Part shown: positions 1 to 10,474 of the stretch, one piece after another
Layout of the letters: each line of letters starts with the position of its first letter
How positions within the stretch are numbered: position 1 is the stretch's first letter
Source: Paratrimastix pyriformis
Taxonomy: Eukaryota > Preaxostyla > Paratrimastigidae
DNA length: 45,151 nt
NCBI GenBank assembly: GCA_027972325.1
Contig: JAPMOS010000231.1
Span: 1-45,151 of the forward strand
Reading direction: 5' to 3'
Program-made: the position numbers and the translations under genes
Notes under the pieces: generated by a model
What the model was told of the DNA's origin: nothing
Databases searched by the model: none
What the model saw: only the letters and a program-made list of their open reading frames with translations

Positions 1-223
1 GAGAGACAAAACAAAGAGGCTTTCAAAGATTGATCAAACATCGGCACAATAAAATTCAACTTCTCCTCCCATGAGCCGCCGAAGCTCACCCCGGTAAGCA
101 TGTGTCTGCGGAGGGAAAGAGGAGGGTGGAGAAACCTCCGGCTTACCAGGTCACGCAAAAATCAGGAAAAATACAGAGGGGCGAAGCCTCAGAAAAAGAC
201 CCCCTGGGACGAAGCGCCTTCCA
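1..223 (-). other. DIRS A1 3' non-coding segment left of the LINE insertion
   Basis: This stretch aligns almost base for base with about 32630-32853 of copy A2 and stops where the LINE begins. It lies between the terminal repeat and the Arg/Gly-rich ORF of the element. I see no gene in it. Confidence 0.75.
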
Positions 224-633
224 GAGAGAACATGTGTATTTGCGAGGGCGCAGGCGACAAGTTCAAGAAGAAAGGTTACTCGCGCCTCGCGCCATGCGTT
301 ACACCTGGGGCCGGGCCAAATGACCCGTATGGTGGCTCCTCCGGCCGGGGCCCGCCTGGTGGCGGGCCGCCCAGTGATGGTGTGGGTGATGGGAGGGGTG
401 CTCAGGGCGGGTGGGGCGTGGGCCTGGGCGGCGCTACGGGCGTGGCCAGGGCGGGGCCCGCCGCGGCAGCTGCGCCGTTGCGCATGGTCATGAGGCGAGG
501 GCGTCCCGAACCAGAAGGGTCGAGACGGAGGAGAGGCCCGCTGGAGGTCGGTTCGCGCGGCAGGGGGTCGGCCGGTGTCAGCCGCGACAGGGCCTGGCAT
601 GTGGCCCGGGCACGGTCCCTCGGGCCGACAAGA

Positions 634-1110
634 TCACCGGCACCGCGCGGCAGGGCTGCCCGGTGGCCTCCGTGACGGCCTGGCAGAGGGCGACGTAGTG
701 GCCGCCTTGGCCGCCGCCCGCGCCGGCCAGTCGGGTCTGGCCAGTGATGGCCACGTCGAGCAGGTGCCGTCAGAGCCACGGGACTGCAACACCAGGTCGG
801 GGTGCACGTCGCGGAGGGCGGCGGGAGCTTGGCCAGCAGGGTGGGTGGGAAGGGGCGCACAGTTGGTTGCCGACACGCCCATATAATGCCGCGTGACCCA
901 GTCGCGTTGCCCGCCGAACCAGGCCCAGAGTCGGCGGACCACGCGGGCCGTGTAGAAGTCGTGGTACCTGCCGCAGCCGGACAGCAGGTGGGACATGGTC
1001 TCGGGGCCGCCGTGGCAGAGTGGGCAGGTGACCCCACCGGGGCGTCGCCGGCAGATGCTGAGGCCTTCCGCGCGTATCGGCACCGAATGGTTTGCAGGGT
1101 GGGAAGGTGC
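634..1110 (-). pseudogene. LINE-1 C-terminal zinc knuckle region
   Basis: On the minus strand the text CPLCHGGPETMSHLLSGC shows the C-x2-C ... H-x4-C pattern that ends many LINE ORF2 proteins, followed by a stretch rich in Trp, Arg and Ala. It follows the RNase H part in the correct order. The region downstream to 224 has no recognisable domain and is probably the 3' untranslated region. Confidence 0.65.
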
Positions 1111-1429
1111 CGAACAGCAGCCAGACGAGCCGGCGCACCTTCCAGTCGGGGGCGGCCTGCTGGCGCCGGCGGGCGCGGCCAGCTTCTGCTCGAGGCCGTC
1201 CAGGGTGACCCCGAGGAGAATCGGCTGCGCCGGGGGCCCAGCCGCGGGCCTCCTCCTCGCACTGGAGGGCCTGGCAGAATCCCCGCCACCGCGAGCGTGA
1301 AGGGTCGGGTGGGGTACGGCAACGGGCGTCCTTGGGGCCCGAGGGGCGGAAGGGCATCTCCGGCGGGCAGGCCAAGCCCTGTTGGATGGGGTGGCGGGCC
1401 GGCCTTGTCGGTGGGGGCGGCTGCCGCCT

Positions 1430-1874
1430 CGCCGGCCAGCCGGTCGGCCTGCAAATTGCCCCACAGGTGGGGCAGCCGGGGCCACCGCGTCCACGTGGGA
1501 GGGCACGTGATGGCAGAGGAGGCGCGGCCACCGGGAGACCAGCTCGTCCCGGAGTCGGAGGACCTCCTGCTGCGACTGGGTCAGGCAGGTGGCGCGGCAC
1601 AGGGCACCGAGGGCACTCGCTGTCCGACAGCAGCAGCACGCACCGGTCTCGGCCGACCCGCTCCCGGCCGAGGAGGTCGATGGCCAGCCGGATGGCCTCG
1701 ATCTCGGCCTGGGCGTTGCTTGTGGGCCACTGGAGGGTGGCGCAACGACAGTGCGCGGCCGTCGGGTGGATCAGGACCCGCGGCGCCCCGCGGAGCTGGC
1801 CCTCCAGGGCCGCACTCGAAGGACCCGTCGGTGTAGACCTGGATGGCACCGCGGAGGACATCGACAACTTTCAT
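1430..1874 (-). pseudogene. LINE-1 RNase H domain remnant
   Basis: The RNase H catalytic series can be read on the minus strand: IQVYTDGSFE (first Asp, about 1811-1850), SNAQAEIEAIRLAID (Glu, about 1665-1725), LLLSDSE (Asp, about 1612-1632) and GNLQADRLAG (last Asp, about 1434-1460), with HHVPSHVDA just before the last. The residues sit in more than one frame, so the domain is frameshifted. It lies immediately after the RT remnant, as in I-group LINEs, where it removes the RNA strand during target-primed reverse transcription. Confidence 0.78.
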
Positions 1875-2299
1875 CAGGCGCAGCCTGCGGCGCGCGGGCT
1901 CGGGGTCACTGCCCCGGCAGCGGGGAACAGTCGGCCACCCGGATCAGGGTGGTTGTCAGCAGCCACCCGCCCTGGCCCCGCGCCAGAGTGAACGAGCGTC
2001 TGCGCCTCGGCCAGCCACTGGCGCGGGTTGGGGGCGCCACGGGCCCCTTGGTGGGGGCGGCGGCGGGCGGGTTGCGGGGATTGTGGGTCGGGCGGCGGCC
2101 CGGCCCGGGCCATGGCGTTGGGGCGCCACTGGGCGATGAACTGGCCGTTGGGGGCGGGGTGAGGAGCCGGGCGATCAGGCAGAGGTGGGCTTGGCGCAGG
2201 AGGCCTCGATCCTCGAGGCCCAGCCTTGGCCGGCCAGGAAGAGGAAGTCGCGCGGGACACCGGGAAGAAGCGTTGTCGGTCCTCAGTGGGCGACCCGTG

Positions 2300-3683
2300 A
2301 GCCATGCGGAGGCGTACCGGGCCAGGTCGTCCTCGAGGGCGCGGCACTGCTCCGTCGATGGACAAATCGCCGTCATGCCATAGAGTAGCGTCGGAAGGCC
2401 CATTCCCTGACGCACTCGATTTTCGCCAGGGGCGGCAGAGCGCAGGCTTGGATGCGGGCCAGCCGGTTCCAGGAGGCCGTGATGCGCTGGAGGTGGTCGT
2501 CCCAGGAGCCGTCGAAGCGCACGGTGTATCCCAGGTGTAGGTGGTGGTGTCATGGCCGGGATGGGCTGACCTTGGAGCTGCAGGAGGAAGCCCGGCTGGG
2601 CGTGGCCCTTGTCGGCGGCCAGGATGGCGCATTTCTTCGCATTCAGGCGCAGCCGGGCCCAGGCCAGGAAGGCCTCCAGCCTGTCGCAGAGCACCCGCAG
2701 GGCCGCGTCGCTGGCGGCGGTCACCACGAGATCGTCGGCAAAGCCGCCAGCTGGCGGCGGGTGGTGGGGTCCCCGGCCAGGCCGGCACCCAGCGGGCCCA
2801 GGGTCGGGTCGGGCAGCTCGAGCCAGCGGAGGAGCGGATCAAGGGCGAGGAGGAACACCACCGGGCTCAGTGCGTCGCCTTGTTTGACCCCTTCAAGAGC
2901 GATTGGGGAGGGGTCGTCGGGGCGGCCCCGGTCAGCAGTCCCGCCAGGTCATGGAGAGCCCTGGTAGAGCTCGAGGATGGCCGCCTGCAGGTGGCCGGGA
3001 TGCCGGCCAATCTCAGGCCTTCCGGATGACATACGCTTCCACCGACCCGAAGGCATTCGTCAAATCCAGAAAGAAGCAGGGGTCCCCGGCCACCCGCCGG
3101 CTCTCCATGGTGGCCAGCAGGGTGCTGACGTGGAGCAACGGGCCGAGCGCCGGCGCGAAGCCGTGCTGAGGGGGCGAGTCGGCCCGGATGGCCGAGGAAG
3201 TCCGTGAGGCGGTGCGCCAGGATGCCGCTGTACAGTTTGGCCAGGACGTCGCACAGGGCCACGTGGCGCCAACTCGAGACGGCCGTGGGGTCCTTGCCTC
3301 GCTTCAGGAGTAGCACGGCGTGCTCCGCGCCAGCGGGCAGGGGTGGACTTGGTCTGCCAGCAGGCACGGAGGAGAGCCACCAGCGCGCCGAGGAGGGCCG
3401 GGTCCTTGACTAGGTGCTTGAGGGCGTCGATGCCGGCCCCGTCGCTGCCAGGCGCGGTGTGGGGTGCGGCCTTGCCGACCTGGTCGACCACTTCTTGCTC
3501 GGAAATGTCGGCCTCGAGGGCCGCCGCCTCGGCCGGGGTGAGGGGCGGGTTGTCGCTGCCAGGGTCGCCCACGGGATGCCGGGGTGGAGGCTCGGGGCCA
3601 CCAGAGGCGGCCTCACGGCTGTGGTGCTCGTTGAGCTGTTGCCAGGAGATGGGGCAGGGCGGCGCTGGGTGTCGCCGGTCCAT
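2300..3683 (-). pseudogene. LINE-1 reverse transcriptase remnant
   Basis: The upstream part contains EEVVDQVGKAAP-like and APGSDGAGIDALKHL text, matching the region before RT motif 1. A second frame gives LLLKRGKDPTAVSSWRHVAL and LAKLYSGILAHRL, the LINE RT pattern around motifs 1-2. QGDALSPVVFLLALDPLL lies near 2820-2880, and the catalytic FADDLVV lies at about 2721-2743. These pieces fall in different minus-strand frames, so frameshifts separate them. The catalytic Asp pair is kept. Downstream, LPTLLYGMTA corresponds to the post-RT thumb. The start at 3683 uses a CAT that belongs partly to the DIRS target, so it is not a native start. Confidence 0.8.
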
Positions 3684-4183
3684 TCACTTCTTCCCTCCGC
3701 AGCAGACTCCTCAGCGGAGCTCTTGCCACGGGCAGAAGAGGCGGCCGAAAAGAACTTGCGGCCGCCACGGCCACGGCCACGGCCACGAGTAGCACCCCGA
3801 GACCATCCTCGGGTCGCGCCTCGAACAGCAGAGCCTCCGCGTCCGCGCGACGAGACCCAGTGTCCACTGCGGCCGCGGTGGGTGTTGGAAACGACCACCC
3901 TCGACCCATCTTCCAGAGTGAAGAGGCGCGTAGCGGCCTTGGGGTGATCGTAGCCTCGCTTGGCCGCGGTCAGGCGCCGGTTGGCGTTGTAGACCGAGAG
4001 TTCCTTGCCCGGGTCCAGCGCGAGGGCTGTGCGGGCGAGTGTGGTTGTGTTGTGACAGAGGGGGAAAGGTAACATGACCTGTCTCCCTCCCCACCCTTTG
4101 CTCCTCAAAATGGCAGGAAGAGCAAAGGTGGTGTCGGCAGGCTCAGGAGGTGGTGAGGCAGTGCTGTAAGCGTGGTGCTCCAC
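3683..4183 (-). pseudogene. Arg/Gly-rich small ORF of DIRS A1 (between ICR and 3' end)
   Basis: One minus-strand reading gives a short domain (LSVYNANRRLTAAKRGYD, then TRLFTLEDGSRVVVSNTHRG) followed by a basic RG-repeat tail (RGRGRGRGG ... KFFSAASSARGKSS). The same reading occurs in copy A2 (about 32779-33250), with a different number of the GGCCGT-type hexamer repeats that encode Arg-Gly. RGG tails usually bind RNA. A coding-looking block downstream of the ICR is not a standard DIRS gene, so its role is unknown. It looks broken in this copy and is cut by the LINE at its far end. Confidence 0.45.
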
Positions 4184-4204
4184 GCCACCAGGGAGGCGGG
4201 TGGA

Positions 4205-4316
4205 TGGGGTTTGGGAAGAAGAGTCTCGATGATTCCTCGCTTCAGCCTCGGAGCCTCGGCGAACGAGTAATCAATCTCGACGACCTTCATCTTCCCAAAC
4301 CCCAGGAAAATAGACA
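4205..4316. repeat. Internal complementary region (ICR) of DIRS A1
   Basis: The segment is the reverse complement of the element's right end (10413-10474: GGGTTTGGGAAGATGAAGG through GAGGCTGAA) joined to its left end (as in A2: GCGAGGAATCATCGAG then CCCAAACCC). It therefore records the circle junction. In DIRS elements the ICR is the template for completing the ends of the circular intermediate. Confidence 0.85.
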
Positions 4317-4330
4317 GCATGCCAAAGGAA

Positions 4331-5453
4331 TCACACTGCCTCCCAACTCGTGCTCTGCCAAAGGGGGGGAACCCCTAGGGGTCCCCTTGTCAGGTTCAGC
4401 GGCCCCGACATTTCATGAGGTTTGCCACTGAACCGACCCGCCAACAGTGCCTCGTCGAAGCGATCCGTGACTCCTTCCACTGTGCGACCATAGTGCATTT
4501 GGTAGGTGCTGGACCTGGAGCTCCAACGATACCTGGTCAGAATCTGTGGCAGTGGAATGCCCAGTGCAGCGGCTTTCGACGGGCGGCTGAGCGAATTGAA
4601 TGGGCACCCCACTGCAGGGGAATGCCTGCCACCGTCATCGTCGAACGCACGCAGTTCCGGATCCAGTCTGCCGAGATGGCTTTGCCCACCCTGCACTTCA
4701 CTGATCCCGTGGAAAAACAAAGAAGGTGTCCGACACTGCCTGACCCGCAACCGCTGGTTCCGTCGGCCGCTTGGTCAGCCACTGTTTCATGGCGCAGTGT
4801 AGGCACAGTGGGTTGTCGGGAGCCCCGACCACCTGGACCCATCGAATCTTGGTGTTGTGTGTCTCCTTCGGGCACACCTTCAGCCGAACTGAGTGCTCGC
4901 ACCGGCTGGCCGAACTCAAAGCGTGAGTCGGAAAAGAGATCGAGGTTGTGTCCATGACCCTCAACCCCGCGATCTCCAACAAGCTGGCGACTTTACCAAT
5001 GAGCCGATTTTGGTCAAGGGTCGCATTGTCAGCCCATTCCCCCTCGGAGCAATTTCAAGAGGTCTGCTAGGTCCCAGATCGGACCGAGGTCTTTGCCCCC
5101 AGCCGGTTTGTCCTTCCCGATGCCGGTGACGACTTGTTTCACCAGTTTGCCTTCCGGTGATAGAGGGTGGCCACTCATGGTGAAGTACATGGACAGTGCT
5201 GAGCGACGTGCCCTGCCGAGCCCGAGCTGAGGTCCCTCTCCATGGCCTCATCCGCAATGAACGAGGCGACCTGGACCTCATTCTGGTCGGTCGCCTCCGT
5301 GATCGGAGCCAGGTCTTTGAGCGCGCACCACTCTTCATAGCGGCGAATGATGTGTGAGTATTTCTTCGAGGTTTTCTCTGCCAATGACCTCTGAATGAAA
5401 TAACCTGCCTGCCGACAGCTCCGGATGCTTAGGGGCCCAAGCAGGAGCCTCAT
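4331..5453 (-). pseudogene. DIRS A1 tyrosine recombinase region
   Basis: The N-terminal part on the minus strand (about 5175-5453) reads as a SAM-like core-binding domain (KTSKKYSHIIRRYEEWC). The C-terminal part contains GIPLQWGAHSIRSA (the HxxR catalytic motif) and the downstream RYRWSSRSSTYQMHYGR (Trp and nucleophile-Tyr region), the standard signature of the DIRS/Ngaro recombinase. The enzyme integrates the circular DNA copy without a target duplication. The region ends beside the ICR. It looks broken, with a few breaks. Confidence 0.82.
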
Positions 5454-5743
5454 CTGAGAGCTTTTTTCCGGGCTGTGGGTGTGGGTGTCGCGCGTCCTGG
5501 GGCAGGACCTTTCTTGCCCGGGCGGAACAGAGTTCCGTCCACGGGTGTCCCCGCGGCGTTCTGGGCATCACAGGCCCCGCTCGTGGGTGCTTCCGACCGA
5601 CCCGGGGGTTTGTCACACAGGACTCCGGGTGGTGCCGAGTGGGGTGGTGGTGCTCTTGAGCGCAGAGACGCTGCCAGCTCGGCTAAGGTCATGTCCCTCC
5701 CGAGTCTGCGTCGACGTCTACAGCTCCCTGTCCCACTGTGGGA

Positions 5744-6826
5744 TCAGGGGCTCGTTGCTCCCCACCAGGCCTCCGGGTCGTCGAAGATCCGGGCTGGACC
5801 CATGGGGTGCAGCTGTCGGTCCTGGAACTTCTGGACGAGGGTGAGATCCGGATTGGTGAGTGTCTGCCAACCCCACTCGAGGTGTGCCCTGGCTTGCCGG
5901 ACTGGGTCCCCGACACCTGTGTCACACAACACTCCCAGTGTGGGGCCCACCCCTTGAGGTTGCGTGTCGTGCCTGCCAGGAATGTGTTCTCCTGCCGTGG
6001 TAGGGTCAGGGGTGGTGCCACTGCCATGTGCAGCATCACTGGCCACCACGGTGCCGATGTCCACACCGGGGTGAGGAGAAGAGCCTCCCCGCTGCTCCCT
6101 CAACCGTTCCAAGACTCTGAGGATGAGCGAGAACGGTGGGTTTATCCACGGCACTTCTGAGGCTAGGTTCTGCCGGAAGAAGTCCACTCCCGCCGCTCCC
6201 GGTTCCTTGACCAAGGACCAGAACCGTGGGCACAGGTGGTTTCGCGCCGATGCAAAGGCGTCCACCGTCGGCTTCGTCCTGAGTTTCACCACCGCCCTGA
6301 AGAGGGCTGGGTGGAGCTGGTAATCTTCGGCGTCGACCCACCGCGAGAGCCTGTCCGCTCTCACGTTGTCGGTGCCGTGAATGTGCTCTGTGGTGAGGGT
6401 GATCCGGTGTGTCTGGCAGAACTCCCAGAGTTTTCTCAACCGGGTGTTGAGCTGCTGGCTCTGTGACTTGAGTCTGCCGACTGACCACACGACAGACGAA
6501 TTGTCCGAGAACCAAAGTACGGACTTGCCCGTGACCTGTTCCCGGAACAGGTGGAGTGACCTGATGCCCGCTTCCAATTCGAGCGGGTTTATTGAACTGA
6601 TCTCCTGCAGGTCCGTCACTCTCCACAACTCGTGTGCTGGGATGCCCTGCTCGATGCTCTGTGCCGGAGTCCTCAGCACTGCCCCCCAGCCCATCTCGGC
6701 TGCATCCGTGGTCAGGATCAGCTCTGCTGGTGGGGTCCGAAGTGGGGTGCTGTGGGGTACTGTGCATGTTCCCACCACTCCAAGTCCCTGTGTGACTCCT
6801 CCGAAAGGGTCACCAGTGCGTGCCAT
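5744..6826 (-). pseudogene. DIRS A1 RNase H and methyltransferase-like region
   Basis: RNase H text is visible (LILTTDAAEMGWGAVL, ELEAGIRSLHLF, LWFSDNSSVVWSV, VRADRLSRW), followed by VDAFASARNHLCPRFWS and WINPPFSLILRVLERL, the methyltransferase-like (MT/DAM) block that follows RNase H in DIRS elements. The NPPF tetrad is the usual N6-adenine methyltransferase motif; whether such domains are active is unknown. It lies downstream of the RT and upstream of the recombinase. The copy as a whole looks broken. Confidence 0.82.
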
Positions 6827-6925
6827 CCCCCTGCGCCTTGATCGCCGTGGACAGGTCGATGTTCAGGTTGCGCAGGTACAAGTAGGCCGGGCGAATCGTC
6901 TCCCTGCATGACGACATGAACCCGA

Positions 6926-7520
6926 TCACCGCTGCCAATGATTTGGCTTTGATGGTGGTGCACTGTTGGGTGTTGTGCGCCATCTCTCACCTTCTGTGCC
7001 TTCTCGGGTGGGAGTGAGAGTGTCATCGCTCGAGTGTCGAGGACAAACCCCAGGAACTCCAGCATTTGAACTGGTTCCACTTGGGTTTTGTCCCAGCTGA
7101 TCTCGAACCCGAGTGAGAGAAGGTGACGAAGGAGTGCCAGTGTATGCAGCTTGGTCTCCTGTGGTGACCTGCCCAACACCAGGAGGTCGTCGATGTAGTG
7201 GACTACCAAGATGCCGTGTCTCCGGGCTTCCTTGATTGCCACTCATGGTCTTTGTAAAGATTCTGGGAGCCACATTCAGGCCGAATGGGAGGGCTTGGAA
7301 GCGATATTCCGTGCCCTCCCATTCGACTCCCAGGTATTTCCGGTGAGGTGGAAAGATCGGGATGTGAAAGTATGCATGTTTCAAGTCGATCTTGGTGGCC
7401 CACATCATGGGCTCCACCACGGCTCTCACCGTCTTCCACCCTCCATTTTGAAGGAGGGGCAGAAGATGAAGTGATTCAAGGCGGTGAGGTCCAGGATCAA
7501 CCTCCATTTCCCGCCGGGCT
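6926..7520 (-). pseudogene. DIRS A1 reverse transcriptase region
   Basis: The minus strand reads a DIRS/LTR-type RT: MWATKIDLKHAYFHIPI (motif with the first catalytic Asp), QALPFGLNVAPRIFTK, VVHYIDDLLVLG (the YxDD box) and LGFEISWDKTQVEPVQ, ending with LGFVLDTRAMTLSLP. KWRLILDLTALNHF, the lead-in to the RT core, lies just upstream (about 7430-7500). The enzyme copies element RNA into DNA. The same protein is better preserved in copy A2 (36015-36716). Confidence 0.85.
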
Positions 7521-9400
7521 TGGGCCGCCCAAAATGGGAGATCTCATCCATTTGTCCGACCCCCCTGGATCGTTTTCCGTGCCGATATCCCAAGGTACTC
7601 CTGGACCACCGCCTCCAAGCCCAGTTTCTCCTCCCCCACCAGTGGTAAGGGTCCCGGGACCACGTCCCCGGGTTGGGTGGGGTCCCTTGAACGGGATGTG
7701 AAACCCTTCCGATACCACCTGTGCCACTTCCCGAGGTGGTCTGAGGGCCAACCACTCCTCCCGGTGCCGAGCCAGCCTGCCTGCCAGTGGTCCCCGAGGT
7801 GGGTGCTGTGCCAGCAGCCGCAGTTTGGCCTGCTCCCGGTCCCATTGAGGGTCCAGTCCGAGAAGGAGGTCCCTCCCCAGGGGTTGGGACTGTCCCTCCC
7901 CCGAGCTGAGCCCCTTGGGCCGCGGGGTGAGGCAGAGTTTCCCCTGAGGGGTGGGGGTGAGTGGTTCCCGAGTTGGGTGCCTGCCCTCCCGGGACTTGGC
8001 ACCTCCTCCGGTCCCGTGACGGGGTTGTGGGGAGAGCGGGAACAAGACGGGGCGGAGGTGAGGGAGTGCATGAAGGGTGGTGCTGGACAGACTGCTGCCG
8101 CCCTCCCTTGCTCTGGTCCCACTCCCGGGCCAGGTAGGTCTTGCCCTGCCATTTGATCTGGCCGTTGTGGGGGTTACTTTTATCGGCGCCACCCCCAGGG
8201 GCGCCTGGTTTCCCCCACCCCCCGCACCCGTACCGGAGGGTGGTGGGGACGCGAGTCGCTGCCTCCGCCACTGAGGTGCATGAGCTTCACCGCCAACGCT
8301 AGCGGAACGTGTGAGTGGGTGTTTCGGGACCCTGCCTCGCAGACCTCCCCGCGTGTCCCCGCATTGGGGAGTGTGACCGCCTCTGACTGTGTATCGGTCC
8401 GTCTCGGGTTCACAAACCCTCGCCCAAGGTCGGCGGATCCTTCTCGCCGGTCTCTGTGTAGCCCCCACGTTCGGGACCTCTCTTGGGTGACGCTCGCCCC
8501 GCTGAGGTGACGACGCTAACCTGGGGTGTGAGTTGCTGTTCCGAGTCCCCAACCTCGCAGACCTCCATGAGGGTTTCAGGTTTGCCCGACGAGATCGCCT
8601 CCGCATGTCCTTCCGTCAGCACCGTGTGCTGCCCCTCTTCGGGGTCTCTCCGGTGAGTGCCTGCCTCACCTGGGGTAATGTCCTCGCGCGGAGGGTTCCG
8701 GTGGGTAGTGTTCCCATGCCGCGAGTCTCCCTGGGTGATGTTCCTCCATCGACCCGTCAGAGCCTGGACTGGACCCCAGGCCCGCCCCGACTGCCCCACG
8801 GGCTTTGTTGCCTTGTCCTGCTCTGAGTGTGAGAGTGACTGTGCGGTAGGGCTCATACAGACTGCCTCTCCGAGTGCTGGCGACGACGCCTGCGAGGGTG
8901 TGATCACCGGTGCTGATACGTCCGGTGCCGGTGGAACTGGTGCAGAAGTTGTTTCCAGTTTAGCCACGGTTGTGCCGAGTGGAACACCACAAGGACTGGC
9001 TTCCCGGACCAAAGACTGATGAGTATCGAGTATTTCAGCATTGTGCGGTGCGAGTTGAGCAGCAGACCCTTCACCTTTTCTTCTTGTTGATTGTAACGTG
9101 TCTCTTGGCAAGACAACGCCACGGAGCGAGGAAAAGGAGGGGCTGCACCCGAATTGAATGCCAATGAGCCTTCTGTGACCCCAGTTGGTTGTGGGTTCTG
9201 TGATGATAAGGCCAACGAGGTTGGTCGAAAAGCGTGCGCCAACGGAGGACCCGAGGGCAGACAAAATTCTGGGGACAGAAAGTGGGTTTTCTTGCGCCGT
9301 CTTGACTTTGGAATAACCCAGAGGTAGTCCGTGCTGTTTGACTTGGTGTTTTTGGGGGTGCCCGTGGCCACACCCAGTGTGGCAGAGGAGGCCATGGGCA
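7521..9400 (-). other. DIRS A1 linker between Gag-like region and RT
   Basis: This stretch is rich in Pro, Gly, Ser and Arg on the minus strand and has no known domain. Near its RT end, REVAQVVSEGFHIPF resembles the conserved lead-in found before DIRS RTs. 7521-8514 has a close match in A2 (36717-37746). 8515-9400 has no counterpart in this window, because A2 is interrupted at the matching point. Confidence 0.55.
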
Positions 9401-9409
9401 GACCCGGGT

Positions 9410-10297
9410 TTAGTGGCTTTTCCTGGCCTCGGTGGCCGTCGTGGCTTTGTTCTTCAAAGCCTCCAGCTCGCTGGCCTCGATGATGCAGGCCTCGGGCATC
9501 TTCGTCCCGTCCTCCAGCCGGCACAGTGGGCGCCACTCGCTCCGGCGGAGGTCGCTAAGGGTCCTCGTCGTTTTCCTTGAGGGCATCCAGAGCCAGGATG
9601 CCAAGGTTTCGAGCGGCCTCGAATGAGAGCTCAGACGGCGATGATGCCGTCGAAAGGTTGGCGAGTGCCACCAGAGTCTGTAGAGGGCGCATAGCGGAGA
9701 ACACCCTGCTGTAGCCCGAGCCAGCGCACTGTCCCGTTGAGTCGCCGCCTTCCGCAGGTCTGGATCAATGAGGCGTAAGGCACTCACTGGTGGTGCAACT
9801 GCAGGATCGGCCTTGCCTTGGTCTCGAAAGTTGGGAAACGCGCGGCCGACGTGAACAACGCGAGCGAATTCCTCTTGTGTCGGTGCTTCGTGTTGAAGAC
9901 GATTGAATTGCAGCCCCAGCATCTGCAAAGTCTGTGCTTCTCTTTCTGGTTAGGTTGGAGGAGTCACCACCGTTTTTGTAGGGGCCTTCGCAAAGATGTC
10001 CGGTAACTTGGCCGTTGGTTTGAAATAGATCTGTTGGAGAGTATCGAAGTAGTATTGTCCGACTTCCTCTTGATCTTGATCGCTTTCACCTTCTTTTTCT
10101 TCAGGATTTGTTGCACCCAACAGAGAGCTGTCACCCTCCGCTCCAGTGTCGCCTTCAGGGTCAGGAGGTTGGGTTTGGGGGCCAGGGTTGGCCGGATGTT
10201 CAGGGTCAAGGGCGGGCCCCTGTTGCTGGGTCTGTTGTTGTGGTGTTGCTTGTTGATCTGCTTGATCCATTCTTTGCCCAATAGGGATGCGTCTTGA
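9410..10297 (-). pseudogene. DIRS A1 Gag-like region
   Basis: Two minus-strand stretches are visible. The first, near the 5' end, is acidic and glutamine-rich (QATPQQQTQQQG, EEKEGESDQDQEEVGQYYF). The second reads EFARVVHVGRAFPNFRDQG and LRLIDPDLRKAATQRDSALA, then ACIIEASELEALKNKA. The position (first gene after the right terminal repeat) and the composition (polar start, helical middle) fit the capsid-like ORF1 of DIRS elements, but I recognise no specific motif. It looks broken. Confidence 0.5.
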
Positions 10298-10312
10298 AGC
10301 GTGCGAAACGCA

Positions 10313-10422
10313 AAGGGCAGGGTACACTATCCGTGTCAGCTGACATGGAATTTCTTTCTATTTGTGGTCAGTGCCGCTTTTGCGTTGCCTGACGTGATGT
10401 CTATTTTCCTGGGGGTTTGGGA
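10313..10422. repeat. Right terminal inverted repeat of DIRS A1
   Basis: These 110 bp are the reverse complement, nearly perfectly, of 32423-32532 at the left end of A2, including GTCAGCTGACA and GTCAGTGCCGC. Outside it, about 52 bp run on to the element end near 10474. That tail is also found in both ICR copies. Confidence 0.85.
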
Positions 10423-10474
10423 AGATGAAGGTCGTCGAGATTGATTACTCGTTCGCCGAGGCTCCGAGGCTGAA

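Larger units (their letters stand above)
224..3678 (-). mobile_element. 5'-truncated LINE (LINE-1 of this window) inserted in DIRS A1
   Basis: Comparison with the empty site in DIRS A2 (about 32848-32857) shows extra DNA between TCCA at 220-223 and TCCA at 3679-3682, so the target duplication is only 4 bp, or simple microhomology. The insert reads on the minus strand and encodes, in order, RT, RNase H and a CCHC-like zinc knuckle. No endonuclease or ORF1 is seen, so it is 5'-truncated. The coding region is spread over all three minus frames, meaning at least five or six frameshifts, and it is GC-rich. There is no poly(A) tail at its 3' end (about 224-400). RT followed by RNase H and a C-terminal knuckle is typical of the I/R1/Tad group of non-LTR elements; the exact clade cannot be set by eye. 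Confidence 0.85.
1..10474 (-). mobile_element. DIRS-type tyrosine-recombinase retroelement, copy A1 (left tip outside window)
   Basis: All element genes read on the minus strand: Gag-like region (about 9410-10297), a proline/glycine-rich linker, reverse transcriptase (RT), RNase H plus a methyltransferase-like domain, tyrosine recombinase, then an internal complementary region (ICR) and a terminal inverted repeat. The right end is near 10474. The left end is not in the window, because base 1 corresponds to about base 32630 of copy A2. The 110-bp inverted repeat at 10313-10422 matches the left end of A2 (32423-32532) in reverse complement, and the ICR at 4205-4316 joins both element ends in reverse complement, which is the DIRS signature. 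A LINE is inserted at 224-3678. Without the LINE, and using A2 for the missing tip, the element is about 7.3 kb. It looks broken, with several breaks, but is nearly identical to A2, so probably recent. Confidence 0.88.

Noticed and set aside
402-1454. Large minus and plus ORFs at 402-1500 as host genes
   Set aside because: They are alternate frames of the GC-rich LINE-1; RNase H and knuckle motifs account for the region.
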